Below are positions 1-6,092 of a DNA stretch of 12,527 bases, one piece after another (position 1 is the stretch's first letter; the number at the start of each line of letters is the position of its first letter). A program made the position numbers and the translations under genes. The stretch is from the NCBI GenBank assembly GCA_958426425.1, contig CATZYY010000065.1, positions 1 to 12,527 of the forward strand, given 5' to 3'. The stretch comes from an uncultured Oscillospiraceae bacterium (lineage in GTDB: Bacteria > Bacillota > Clostridia > Oscillospirales > Oscillospiraceae). Below the pieces are notes generated by a model. The model worked only from the letters and a program-made list of their open reading frames with translations, ran no database searches and was not told the DNA's origin.

Positions 1-125
1 TAGCGGGAGAGAGAAGATTTCAAATTAAAAATGTCTCCCTCCGGGCTCTTCAGATACACGTCGCCCTCGCAGGACGCCACGGTGTCCAGGAACTCCTGGA
101 TATCAGCCTCAGAATGCAATCTCAT
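1..125 (-). CDS. Short conserved hypothetical protein, 3' end cut by window edge
   Basis: An open frame begins at ATG (125-123) and runs off the left edge after 41 codons, starting MRLHSEADIQEFLDTVASC. An AAAGGA ribosome-site-like sequence lies 12 nt upstream, a little far but usable. The visible part alternates charged and hydrophobic residues and contains the phrase GDVYLKSPEGDIFNLKS, as expected of a small soluble alpha/beta protein. There is no signal peptide or membrane segment. From memory, this start resembles short proteins of Clostridia (about 65-75 residues) that are sometimes labelled HPr-like; this is inference and no phosphorylation-site histidine can be identified in the fragment. 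The function is unknown. It is separated from ligA by about 600 nt and probably has its own promoter (181-210). Confidence 0.6.
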   Translation of the reverse strand, partial: MRLHSEADIQEFLDTVASCEGDVYLKSPEGDIFNLKSSLSR

Positions 126-180
126 GGGAAACACACATCCTTTCTGGATTGAATTGTGCCGGTCTCCCGGCCACGGTTAT

Positions 181-210
181 GGTATATCACGAAGGGCCGG
201 TCCGTGTCTA
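181..210 (-). promoter_or_regulatory. Candidate sigma-A-type promoter for the short left-edge gene
   Basis: Read on the minus strand, TAGACA (210-205) is separated by 18 nt from TATACC (186-181), which is preceded by an extended -10 TG. The -35 matches consensus at 5 of 6 positions and the -10 at 4 of 6. Transcription would start near 174, leaving a leader of about 50 nt before the ATG at 125. This is a pattern match only. Confidence 0.4.
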
Positions 211-217
211 TGGCGGA

Positions 218-226
218 TGTGGATAA
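218..226 (-). promoter_or_regulatory. Perfect DnaA-box sequence
   Basis: The minus strand reads TTATCCACA, the consensus DnaA-binding 9-mer. It lies about 8 nt upstream of the -35 element of the candidate promoter at 181-210. It is a single copy, so it does not indicate a replication origin. It could be a DnaA regulatory site or a chance match; an exact 9-mer on either strand is expected roughly once in 130 kb of random sequence. Confidence 0.35.
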
Positions 227-549
227 GATTTCCCAGTGCGGCCGTCGGAAATTTTGGCGGTCCGCACAAATTTGCGTAACTTTTTTGTAACAAATCAAAA
301 TACGTAATCGATTTTGTTAGATTTTTTAATACAAAACCCCTCCAACCTTGGTCTTTGGGACCACCGGGCGGAGGGGGGTTCAGGCTCCGTTTCCGCCCGG
401 AGAGGCGGTGGGCGGAGGGGGCTTTGGGCCATTGCCCTTGGCTGTTGGCGCTGGCGGACAGAGAAACCTTCCCGCCGCTCTTGGCTGTTTTCGCCGCTAG
501 GCGGAGAGCGCCGCGCCTGTACCTGGGGAAAAGCGGCGTAGAACATGTT

Positions 550-589
550 CATGCCCCGCGGCCGTCCACTTGGGCGGCTGCGGGGCATG
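550..589 (-). repeat. Long hairpin downstream of ligA
   Basis: Two 18-nt arms (550-567 and 572-589) pair around the 4-nt loop ACTT, with only two G-U type pairs. The arms contain ATGCCCCGC and GCGGGGCAT. The hairpin lies about 140 nt after the ligA stop and could end or stabilise the ligA transcript, but neither strand has a T-run after it, so it is not a classical intrinsic terminator. A REP-like interspersed palindrome is the alternative. Confidence 0.5.
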
Positions 590-729
590 TCTCTATCTAT
601 CCAGTCCTGGAACACGGCTGCGGAGGCGGTGAAGTTCCTTCTCCCTCCGCCTGAGGCGAGAGACGGGACAGAAAAATTTCCCCACTTCCTTGGTCGTTTC
701 CCTGTGAGCGGACGCTGAAACGGACGGCG

Positions 730-2760
730 TTACGCCTGGGGTCGGTCCAGAGAGGCCAAAACCGCGGCGGGGTCTCCCTCCTTCTCCCCGATCAGTACCA
801 GGAAGGCCTCCTCGTCGATGACGGGCACGCCCAGCTCCTGGGCTTTGCGCAGCTTGGACCCGGCGGCCTCCCCGGCCACCACACAGCTGGTCTTCTTGGA
901 CACGGACCCGGAGACCTTGGCCCCCAGGGCCTCCAGCTTTTCCCCGGCCTCCTTCCGGGAATAGGCGGTCAGCTCTCCGGTCAGCACGAAGGTCTTCCCG
1001 GACAGCAGGTCCCCCACCGGCTCCGCCGTGGAGGTCATGTTGACCCCGGCGGCCTTCAGCCGGGCGATCAGGTCCCTTGCCTGGGACCCGGCGAAGTACT
1101 CCGCAATGCACCGGGCGGTGACGGCGCCCACGTCGGGGATCTCCGTCAGGGCCTCCTCCGTAGCGGCCATCAGGGCCTCCATGGTGCCGAACCGGGCGGA
1201 GAGGACCTTGGCGGCCTTCTCGCCCACCTGCCGGATGCCCAGGCCGTAGATCAGGCGGCTCAAATCGTTGGCCTTGGAGTTCTCAATGGCCCGGATGAGA
1301 TTTTCTGCCGACTTGTCCCCCATCCGGTCCAGCTTGGCAACGTCGGCGGCGTGGAGGCCGTACAGGTCCGCGGCGGTGCGGACCAGGCCCGCGTCCACCA
1401 GCTGCTGCACCACGGCGGGGCCGCAGCCGTCGATGTCCATGGCGTCCCGGCTTGCAAAGTGGGTGAGGTTGCGCAGCAGCTGGGCCGGGCACTCGGCGCC
1501 GGTGCACCGCAGGGCTGCACCGTCCTCGTCCCGGACCACGGGGGCGCCGCACACCGGGCAGGTCTGGGGCAGCGTGTAGGGCATCGTGCCCTCCGGCCGC
1601 TTGGAAAGGTCCACCTCCAGAATCTCCGGAATGATCTCCCCGGCCTTCTGGACCAGCACCGTGTCCCCGATGCGGATGTCCTTCTCGGCGATGAAGTCCT
1701 GGTTGTGGAGGGTGGCGTTGGTGACGGTGGTACCCGCAAGGCGCACCGGCTCCAGCACCGCCTTGGGGGTCAGGACCCCGGTGCGGCCCACCTGCACCAC
1801 GATGTCCGTTACTTTGGAGTATTTCTTCTCCGGTGGATACTTGAAAGCCACCGCCCACCGGGGGGCCTTGGCGGTGGAGCCCATGCGCTCCCGGTCCGCC
1901 AAATGGTCCACCTTCATCACGGCGCCGTCGATGTCGAAGGGATAGTCCATGCGCTCATCGTTGATGCGCTCAATCTCCGCCTGGACCGCCTCCGCCCCGG
2001 TGAGCGTCACGTGGGGGATCACCTTAAAGTGCTGGGTGGCCAAATATTCCAGGGTCTCGGCGTGGGAGGTGAAGGTTTTCCCCTCCGCTAGCTGGAGGTT
2101 GAAAACTTGAATGTCCAGCTTCCGCTCCGCGCAGATCTTGGGATTCAGCTGCCGCAGACTTCCGGCGGCGGCGTTCCGGGGATTTGCCATCAGGGGCTTG
2201 CCCTGGAGCTCCCGCTGGGCGTTGAGCTCGGCGAACACCGCCCGGGACATGTAGATCTCTCCTCGGACGATGAGCCGGGGGAGCTTGTCCGGCAGGGTCA
2301 TGGGGATGGAGCGGACGGTTTTCAGGTTCTCCGTCACGTCCTCCCCAATCCGGCCGTCGCCTCGGGTGGCGCCCCGGACGAACACGCCGTCCCGGTACTC
2401 CAGGGCCACGGACAGTCCATCTACCTTGGGCTCCACGGAGTAGGCCACGGCGTCGCCCAGGGCCTCGGAAACCCGGCCGCAGAACTCCGATACCTCCTCG
2501 GCGCTGAACACGTCCATGAGGCTCTCCAGGGGCACCGGGTGCTCGTAGGTCTCAAAGCCCTCCAGGATTTTGTCTCCCACCCGCTGGGTGGGAGAGTCGG
2601 GGGTGATCTCCTCGGGGTGGGCCGCCTCCAGCTCCTCCAGCCGGCGGTTGAGCTTGTCGTACTCATAGTCCGGGATCACCGGCGCGTCCAAAACATAATA
2701 TAGGTAGCTCTGCTGGTTCAGAAAGTCCCGCAGCTGCTTCATTTCCTCCCGATAGTCCAT
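730..2760 (-). CDS. ligA: NAD+-dependent DNA ligase LigA
   Basis: The 676-residue protein seals nicks in DNA using NAD+ in replication and repair. The full family layout is visible. An N-terminal Ia/adenylation region contains the nucleotidyl-lysine motif KVDG (112-115), with K112 as the likely AMP-accepting residue. RGE (166-168) and DGAVMK (278-283) follow. Next come the OB fold, a four-cysteine zinc site (C401, C404, C419, C424), helix-hairpin-helix repeats (about 440-560, with IPDVG near 541) and a C-terminal BRCT domain (about 585-665). The length is normal. The ATG start at 2760 has a modest AAAGGCAGG ribosome site. ligA is the last gene of the murD-yunB-ligA set and starts 46 nt after yunB, across a perfect palindrome. 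The final residues after the BRCT domain are probably disordered. Confidence 0.97.
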   Translation of the reverse strand: MDYREEMKQLRDFLNQQSYLYYVLDAPVIPDYEYDKLNRRLEELEAAHPEEITPDSPTQRVGDKILEGFETYEHPVPLESLMDVFSAEEVSEFCGRVSEALGDAVAYSVEPKVDGLSVALEYRDGVFVRGATRGDGRIGEDVTENLKTVRSIPMTLPDKLPRLIVRGEIYMSRAVFAELNAQRELQGKPLMANPRNAAAGSLRQLNPKICAERKLDIQVFNLQLAEGKTFTSHAETLEYLATQHFKVIPHVTLTGAEAVQAEIERINDERMDYPFDIDGAVMKVDHLADRERMGSTAKAPRWAVAFKYPPEKKYSKVTDIVVQVGRTGVLTPKAVLEPVRLAGTTVTNATLHNQDFIAEKDIRIGDTVLVQKAGEIIPEILEVDLSKRPEGTMPYTLPQTCPVCGAPVVRDEDGAALRCTGAECPAQLLRNLTHFASRDAMDIDGCGPAVVQQLVDAGLVRTAADLYGLHAADVAKLDRMGDKSAENLIRAIENSKANDLSRLIYGLGIRQVGEKAAKVLSARFGTMEALMAATEEALTEIPDVGAVTARCIAEYFAGSQARDLIARLKAAGVNMTSTAEPVGDLLSGKTFVLTGELTAYSRKEAGEKLEALGAKVSGSVSKKTSCVVAGEAAGSKLRKAQELGVPVIDEEAFLVLIGEKEGDPAAVLASLDRPQA

Positions 2761-2780
2761 GGGGGTACCTGCCTTTCTTT

Positions 2781-2805
2781 GGAAGGGGAGGGGCCCTCCC
2801 CTTCC
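2781..2805 (-). repeat. Intercistronic palindrome between yunB and ligA
   Basis: Twelve-nucleotide arms GGAAGGGGAGGG and CCCTCCCCTTCC flank a single central base. The palindrome sits one base after the yunB stop and just before the ligA ribosome site. It has no T-run, so a segmental-stability, attenuation or REP-like role is more likely than full termination. Confidence 0.6.
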
Positions 2806-2806
2806 G

Positions 2807-3511
2807 TTAGTTTCCGTTGAGGATGTAGTCCTTCAAATCCTCCTCGTAGGTCTCTGGATCGGTGCTGAAATAGGTGTAGCTGTCCGGCACCGAGCCCACG
2901 ATCACCGTCTCCGCCACCACAAAGGAGTTGGAGACCTTGGTGGCGGTGGTGAAGCCCGGCAGCAGGATGCTGACGTACACATCGATGGTGAGAATGATCT
3001 GGTGCTTGGTCTGGTTGATGCCGGCGGAGGTGAAGGCGTTGCGGAAATTGGCCTCCGAGGACCCCACCGACTCCATCCGCACGGTAATCCGGGGCCCCCG
3101 GCCCGACAGCAGCGCCGACCCGGTGAGGCTGCCGATGGGAATGGACAAATCCCGCACCGACACCTGGTTGATCCGCTCCAGCACTGTCTGTAAAATGTGG
3201 GACTGGAGCAGGTTGAAGGCGGCCATGTTGCTGCGCACCGCCGTGATCTTCCCGTCGTTGTCCTTCTCGAAGTTCACCAGATTCTCATAGTCCAGCTCGC
3301 CGGAGGCGATGGCCTCGTCCACCGCTTGACTGACCACCTGGGTGATGGCGTTGGAGACCCGGGTGGTGGCAAGGCTGGTCAGCAGCGGCCGCATCCGCCC
3401 AGCCGCGATCAGCAGCGCCGTCAGCACCAGCGCCCCTAGGGCCGCCGCCCCAAGCCGGGCCAAGCGCAGCCGGGCAAGGCGGCGGCGGTAGTAGTGAAAT
3501 CCCAGGGCCAT
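2807..3511 (-). CDS. yunB: Sporulation protein YunB
   Basis: This 234-residue protein has a basic N-terminus (HYYRRRLARLRLARL) and one hydrophobic segment (about 20-38), so it is probably anchored in the membrane with most of the chain outside. The block TRVSNAITQVVSQAVDEAI (about 50-68), followed by NFEKDNDGKITAVRSNMAAF, is the recognisable part of the YunB family. In Bacillus subtilis YunB is a mother-cell sporulation protein expressed under sigma-E; the exact biochemical role is not established. The ATG at 3511 is preceded by GGAGGTGA, an almost full anti-Shine-Dalgarno match. It sits 63 nt after murD and 46 nt before ligA, so cotranscription is likely. Its presence supports a spore-forming ancestry. 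Confidence 0.88.
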   Translation of the reverse strand: MALGFHYYRRRLARLRLARLGAAALGALVLTALLIAAGRMRPLLTSLATTRVSNAITQVVSQAVDEAIASGELDYENLVNFEKDNDGKITAVRSNMAAFNLLQSHILQTVLERINQVSVRDLSIPIGSLTGSALLSGRGPRITVRMESVGSSEANFRNAFTSAGINQTKHQIILTIDVYVSILLPGFTTATKVSNSFVVAETVIVGSVPDSYTYFSTDPETYEEDLKDYILNGN

Positions 3512-3574
3512 GGCCCCTCACCTCCCCTTCCCGCCATCCTATGCGGGCAGGGGTTGGCCCTATTTCCCCTTTTT

Positions 3575-4945
3575 TCAGGGCAGGGCGTTCACCAGGTCCT
3601 TGAAGACCCGGCCCCGCTCCATGAAGTTGGCGAAGCGGTCAAAGGAAGTGCTTGCCGGGGACAAAATCACCACGTCCCCCGCTTGGGCGCGGCTGTCCGC
3701 CGTGCTGACCGCCGTGGGGTAGTCCTCCACCTCCAGAATCTCCAGCCCATCGTAGTTGGGCGCCTGCTCCACGGCCTGACGGATGACTCCCGCCGTGGCA
3801 CCGCAGAGGATCAGCAGCTTCACATGTTTGTTGATCTGCGGGCCCAGGGGGGCGTAGGAGATGCCCTTATCCTTGCCTCCAGCGATCAAAATGACCTTCT
3901 CCGAAAAGCTCCGCAGCCCCGCTATGGTGCGGCTGGGGCTGGAGGCGATGGAGTCGTTGTACCACTGGACGCCATTCCGCTCCCGGACCAGCTCGATCCG
4001 GTGCTCCACGCCGCCGAAGGTCCGGGCAAAGTCCCGGATAGTCTCGTCGGCCACCAGGCCGTCCACGGCGGCGATGGCCGCCAGGTAGTTCTCGATGTTG
4101 TGGACGCCGGGCAGACGGATGTCGGCGGTGTCCATCACCACCCGCTCCGCACCGCGGCCCCGGGCCACCACGGCAGTGCCCCGGAGGAACACACCGTCGG
4201 CAACCTCTTTTTGTCGGGAGAACCACCGTACCCGGCCCGGAGCCTTGGCGGCGCAGCGGACCGTGTCATCATTGTCGGTGTTAAACACGGCAATATCCTG
4301 GGCGGTCTGATGTGTAAAGATGTTTTCCTTGGCAGCAATGTACTCCGCGTAGTCCCGGTGATAGTCCAAATGGTTGGGTGAGAGATTGGTGATGACGGCA
4401 ATGTGGGGACTCTTTTTCATGGTCATCAGCTGAAAGGAGCTCAGCTCCAGCACGGACACGTGGTCCGGGGCAATGGTCCCCGCCTCGGCAAGGAGCGGGT
4501 GGCCGATGTTGCCGCCCAGGTGGACGGTTTTGCCGCTGCGGCGCAGGAGTTCCGCGATAATAGTGGTGGTAGTGGTCTTGCCGTCGCTGCCGGTGACGGC
4601 GATCATGGGACAGGGGCACACGTCGAAAAAGGCCTCCATCTCAGAGGTTAACCGGCTGCCCCGCTCCACAGCGGCGGCAATGGGCGGCAGGTCCGGCCGC
4701 AGGCCCGGCGTGCGGAAGATCACGTCCTCGGTGAGGCCCTCCAGGTAGTCCTCCCCCAGCCGCAGCTTTACGCCTTTGGCCTCCAGGGCCGTCCCCAGGT
4801 CCCCCAGGTCGGTCTTTTTATCCCGGGCGGTGACGGCGCAGCCGTGGTCCACCAGCAGCTCGATCAACGGCCGGTTGCTGACGCCCACCCCCAGCACGGC
4901 GGCGGTCCTGCCCCGCAGGGCGTTCATATACGTATCCAGGTTCAT
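3575..4945 (-). CDS. murD: UDP-N-acetylmuramoyl-L-alanine--D-glutamate ligase MurD
   Basis: This cytoplasmic Mur ligase adds D-glutamate to UDP-MurNAc-L-Ala using ATP, the second amino-acid step of peptidoglycan precursor synthesis. The 456 residues show the three-domain order: an N-terminal Rossmann-like UDP-binding region (AVLGVGVSNRP, 16-26), the central ATPase with P-loop GSDGKTTT (119-126), ELSSFQL (167-173) and NHLDYH (191-196), and the C-terminal ligase domain with GGVEHR, YNDSIASSP and SPASTSFD. K206 in AAKENIF sits where the family has its carbamylated lysine. The ATG at 4945 has an AAGGAG ribosome site 7 nt upstream. The gene lies outside a division/cell-wall cluster, first in a run with yunB and ligA and divergent from rnpB. 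A promoter is visible at 4995-5023. Confidence 0.95.
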   Translation of the reverse strand: MNLDTYMNALRGRTAAVLGVGVSNRPLIELLVDHGCAVTARDKKTDLGDLGTALEAKGVKLRLGEDYLEGLTEDVIFRTPGLRPDLPPIAAAVERGSRLTSEMEAFFDVCPCPMIAVTGSDGKTTTTTIIAELLRRSGKTVHLGGNIGHPLLAEAGTIAPDHVSVLELSSFQLMTMKKSPHIAVITNLSPNHLDYHRDYAEYIAAKENIFTHQTAQDIAVFNTDNDDTVRCAAKAPGRVRWFSRQKEVADGVFLRGTAVVARGRGAERVVMDTADIRLPGVHNIENYLAAIAAVDGLVADETIRDFARTFGGVEHRIELVRERNGVQWYNDSIASSPSRTIAGLRSFSEKVILIAGGKDKGISYAPLGPQINKHVKLLILCGATAGVIRQAVEQAPNYDGLEILEVEDYPTAVSTADSRAQAGDVVILSPASTSFDRFANFMERGRVFKDLVNALP

Positions 4946-4994
4946 GGAATCGCTCCTTCTGTCCCTCCGGTGTACGGAGGCTCATACGATGGAA

Positions 4995-5023
4995 ATTCTA
5001 CCACAAACAGGGGCAAAATACAA
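4995..5023 (-). promoter_or_regulatory. Candidate promoter of murD-yunB-ligA
   Basis: On the minus strand an extended -10 (TGG then TAGAAT, 5000-4995) lies 17 nt from a weak -35 TTGTAT (5023-5018). Transcription would start near 4988, about 43 nt before the murD ATG. The strong -10 with a TG extension makes up for the poor -35. Confidence 0.6.
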
Positions 5024-5048
5024 CGCGGCGCGGAAATTTTCCGCGTTG
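5021..5048. promoter_or_regulatory. Nested palindromes between the murD and rnpB promoters
   Basis: Two inverted repeats overlap here. CAACGCGG (5021-5028) pairs with CCGCGTTG (5041-5048), and CGCGGAAA (5029-5036) pairs with TTTCCGCG (5038-5045). Together they cover the space between the divergent -35 elements and overlap both. This is a plausible operator shape, but no regulator can be named. Confidence 0.4.
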
Positions 5049-5074
5049 ACTTTCTCCCCGCCGTCGGTTACAAT
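5046..5074 (+). promoter_or_regulatory. rnpB promoter
   Basis: TTGACT (5046-5051), a 17-nt spacer and TACAAT (5069-5074) form a near-consensus sigma-A promoter. The predicted start (about 5081) coincides with the first paired base of RNase P helix P1, which supports both calls. Confidence 0.85.
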
Positions 5075-5079
5075 AACCT

Positions 5080-5656
5080 TTGCGAGGAAGACAGACAGTC
5101 GCGTGGGCAGGCCGAAAGGCCGTCCATGAGGAAAGTCCGGGCTCCACAGGGCAAGGATAACGGGTAACGCCCGCCGAAGGCGACTTCAGGAAAAGTGCAA
5201 CAGAGATATACCGCCGGCAGGGTTACACTGTGCCGGTAAGGGAACAAGCGGCAGTGAAACGCAATGCCCCGCGCAGCGGGGCGAGGCCCCCTCTCCCGAA
5301 CAGCGCAATGATTTTTCCGCGCGGAACAGCGCAGGGGTGTTGTGTGAAGAGGGACGAAGGGTCCCTCTTCACGATTTGGATCAGCCCGCCGCAGCGACCC
5401 GATCCCGCAGGGATCGGGACCTTTCCACCCTTACCGTCAGAGCGTAGCCCTGACGGTAAGGGTGGAAAGGTGCGGTAAGAGCGCACCCGACGGCTCGGAA
5501 GTGTCCGTCGCTGTAAACTCTATCCGGAGCAACACCGTGGAAAGGACAGATGGCCGGCCCGGCCGTCCTTAGGAGGTGGCTTGAACGCGTTGGCAACGGC
5601 GCGTCTAGATAGATGACTGTCAGATACAGAACCCGGCTTACAGTCTCCCTCGCAAG
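5080..5656 (+). ncRNA. rnpB: RNase P RNA (type A-like) with a ~220-nt internal insertion
   Basis: This is the catalytic RNA that removes the 5' leader of pre-tRNAs. P1 is formed by TTGCGAGG (5080-5087) and CCTCGCAA (5648-5655). The conserved core is present in order: GAGGAAAGTCCGGGCTCC (5128-5145, P4 5' strand), GTGCAACAGAGA (about 5196-5207), GGTGCGGTAAGAGCGCACC (5469-5487), GTAAACTC followed by CCGGAGCAA, a GGAGGTGGCTTGA segment whose GGT (5575-5577) is placed to pair with tRNA CCA ends, and ACAGAACCCGGCTTA (5626-5640, P4 3' strand). The span of about 577 nt is far above the usual 350-420. The excess lies at 5243-5462, after P9 (CCGGCA 5214-5219 with TGCCGG 5231-5236); removing 220 nt leaves about 357 nt with an uninterrupted consensus. 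Promoter and terminator flank it closely. Exact ends are estimates from base pairing. Confidence 0.95.
5243..5462. other. Insertion within rnpB bounded by 9-nt direct repeats
   Basis: CGGTAAGGG occurs at 5234-5242 and again at 5454-5462, exactly 220 nt apart; the match grows to 12 nt with one mismatch if TG is included. Joining at this repeat yields the normal RNase P sequence ...CGGTAAGGGTGGAAAGGTGCGG. The inserted part holds perfect hairpins at 5266-5282 (7-nt arms), 5344-5372 (GTGAAGAGGGAC arms), 5398-5418 (CCCGATCCC arms) and 5420-5470 (21-nt arms), a palindrome TTCCGCGCGGAA (5315-5326), and a direct repeat GAACAGCGCA (5298-5307, 5324-5333). No transposase or credible ORF lies inside. A small non-autonomous (MITE- or REP-like) element with target duplication is the favoured reading; a lineage-specific RNA expansion is the alternative. 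Confidence 0.65.
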
Positions 5657-5660
5657 ATAC

Positions 5661-5701
5661 GGCCCCGGCTGCTTCACGGCAGCCGGGGCCTGCGTTTGTT
5701 T
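5661..5701 (+). terminator. rnpB intrinsic terminator
   Basis: Perfect 12-nt arms GGCCCCGGCTGC (5661-5672) and GCAGCCGGGGCC (5679-5690) enclose a 6-nt loop and are followed by the T-rich TGCGTTTGTTT. The hairpin begins 5 nt after the P1 helix closes, as expected for rnpB. Confidence 0.85.
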
Positions 5702-5715
5702 GAACAGATTTAGGC

Positions 5716-5752
5716 GATGTTGGACGGTTTTGCAAGCCGTCCAACATCTTTT
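5716..5752 (+). terminator. Second plus-strand terminator after rnpB
   Basis: GATGTTGGACGG (5716-5727) pairs perfectly with CCGTCCAACATC (5737-5748) and is followed by TTTT. It is probably a backup terminator for rnpB. Its T-tract belongs to the small palindrome TTTTGATTCAAAA (5749-5761), shared with the minus-strand hairpin at 5763-5793. Confidence 0.65.
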
Positions 5753-5756
5753 GATT

Positions 5757-5793
5757 CAAAACGTGCAGGAAACCCCTCCTGGGTTTCCCGCAC
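5757..5793 (-). terminator. Candidate minus-strand terminator facing the rnpB terminators
   Basis: On the minus strand GTGCGGGAAACCC (5793-5781) pairs with GGGTTTCCTGCAC (5775-5763). The one non-Watson-Crick position is G-U in the minus-strand RNA but A-C in the plus, which favours the minus orientation. GTTTTGA-type sequence follows after two bases. It would stop transcripts arriving from the recN side. Confidence 0.5.
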
Positions 5794-5840
5794 ACACCCT
5801 TCCTTCCCGCCAGCGGCAGTCCTCGGCGCGCATAAGAACG

Positions 5841-5872
5841 GGCCCCGGTTGCACAGCGGCGCAGCCGGGACC
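5841..5872. repeat. Hairpin related to the rnpB terminator stem
   Basis: GGCCCCGGTTGC (5841-5852) and GCAGCCGGGACC (5861-5872) form a 12-nt stem with one mismatch and one wobble pair. Each arm differs from the corresponding arm of the rnpB terminator at 5661-5690 by only one base, so the two hairpins look like copies of one sequence or repeat family. There is no T-run. Confidence 0.5.
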
Positions 5873-6052
5873 TTGCACTGTCGAAAAAGCGTCAATGCCA
5901 TGTTTTCGGCCACGCACATGCTGCTGACGAAAACCAATTTGATCTTTTTCGCGCCTGCGGGCGCGAACTCTGCGAGGCTCCTTTGACAAGCAGCACCCGG
6001 AGAACCCACGGGGCGCGGTGTCCCCGTTGGTCCTAGGGCCAACCGTCGGAAC

Positions 6053-6092
6053 AAACAAGCAGGCGGGCACCTAAGTGCCCGCCTGCTTGTTT
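6053..6092 (-). terminator. recN terminator, probably bidirectional
   Basis: Eighteen-nucleotide perfect arms (6053-6070 and 6075-6092), containing GCAGGCGGGCAC and GTGCCCGCCTGC, enclose the loop CTAA. On the minus strand the stem ends in TTGTTTGTT; on the plus strand it ends in TTGTTTTC. It lies about 90 nt after the recN stop and closes the dxs-to-recN unit. Confidence 0.8.

Larger units (their letters stand above)
126..729. other. Non-coding stretch between ligA and the short left-edge gene
   Basis: No convincing gene is seen. The right part (about 346-729) is very GC-rich and contains inverted repeats, including 9-nt arms at 364-372/392-400 and the long hairpin at 550-589. A sharply AT-rich block at about 281-345 stands out against these flanks and is probably a promoter or spacer region. 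Open frames crossing this stretch on either strand lack ribosome sites and run through the hairpins. Confidence 0.6.

Noticed and set aside
541..550. GAACATGTTC as a LexA/SOS box
   Set aside because: Gram-positive LexA sites need four bases between GAAC and GTTC; here there are two, and no SOS gene starts nearby.
1351..2091. 246-codon plus-strand open frame
   Set aside because: It is antisense to the well-supported ligA, with the same biased composition and no recognisable motifs.
5298..5333. CRISPR-like repeat pair in the rnpB insert
   Set aside because: There are only two copies of a 10-nt sequence 26 nt apart; neither repeat length nor number fits a CRISPR array, and no cas genes are present.
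5223..5486. 87-codon minus-strand frame covering the rnpB insert
   Set aside because: It begins in the conserved RNase P core and is built from hairpin sequence; no ribosome site. It may merely reflect low stop-codon density in GC-rich DNA.
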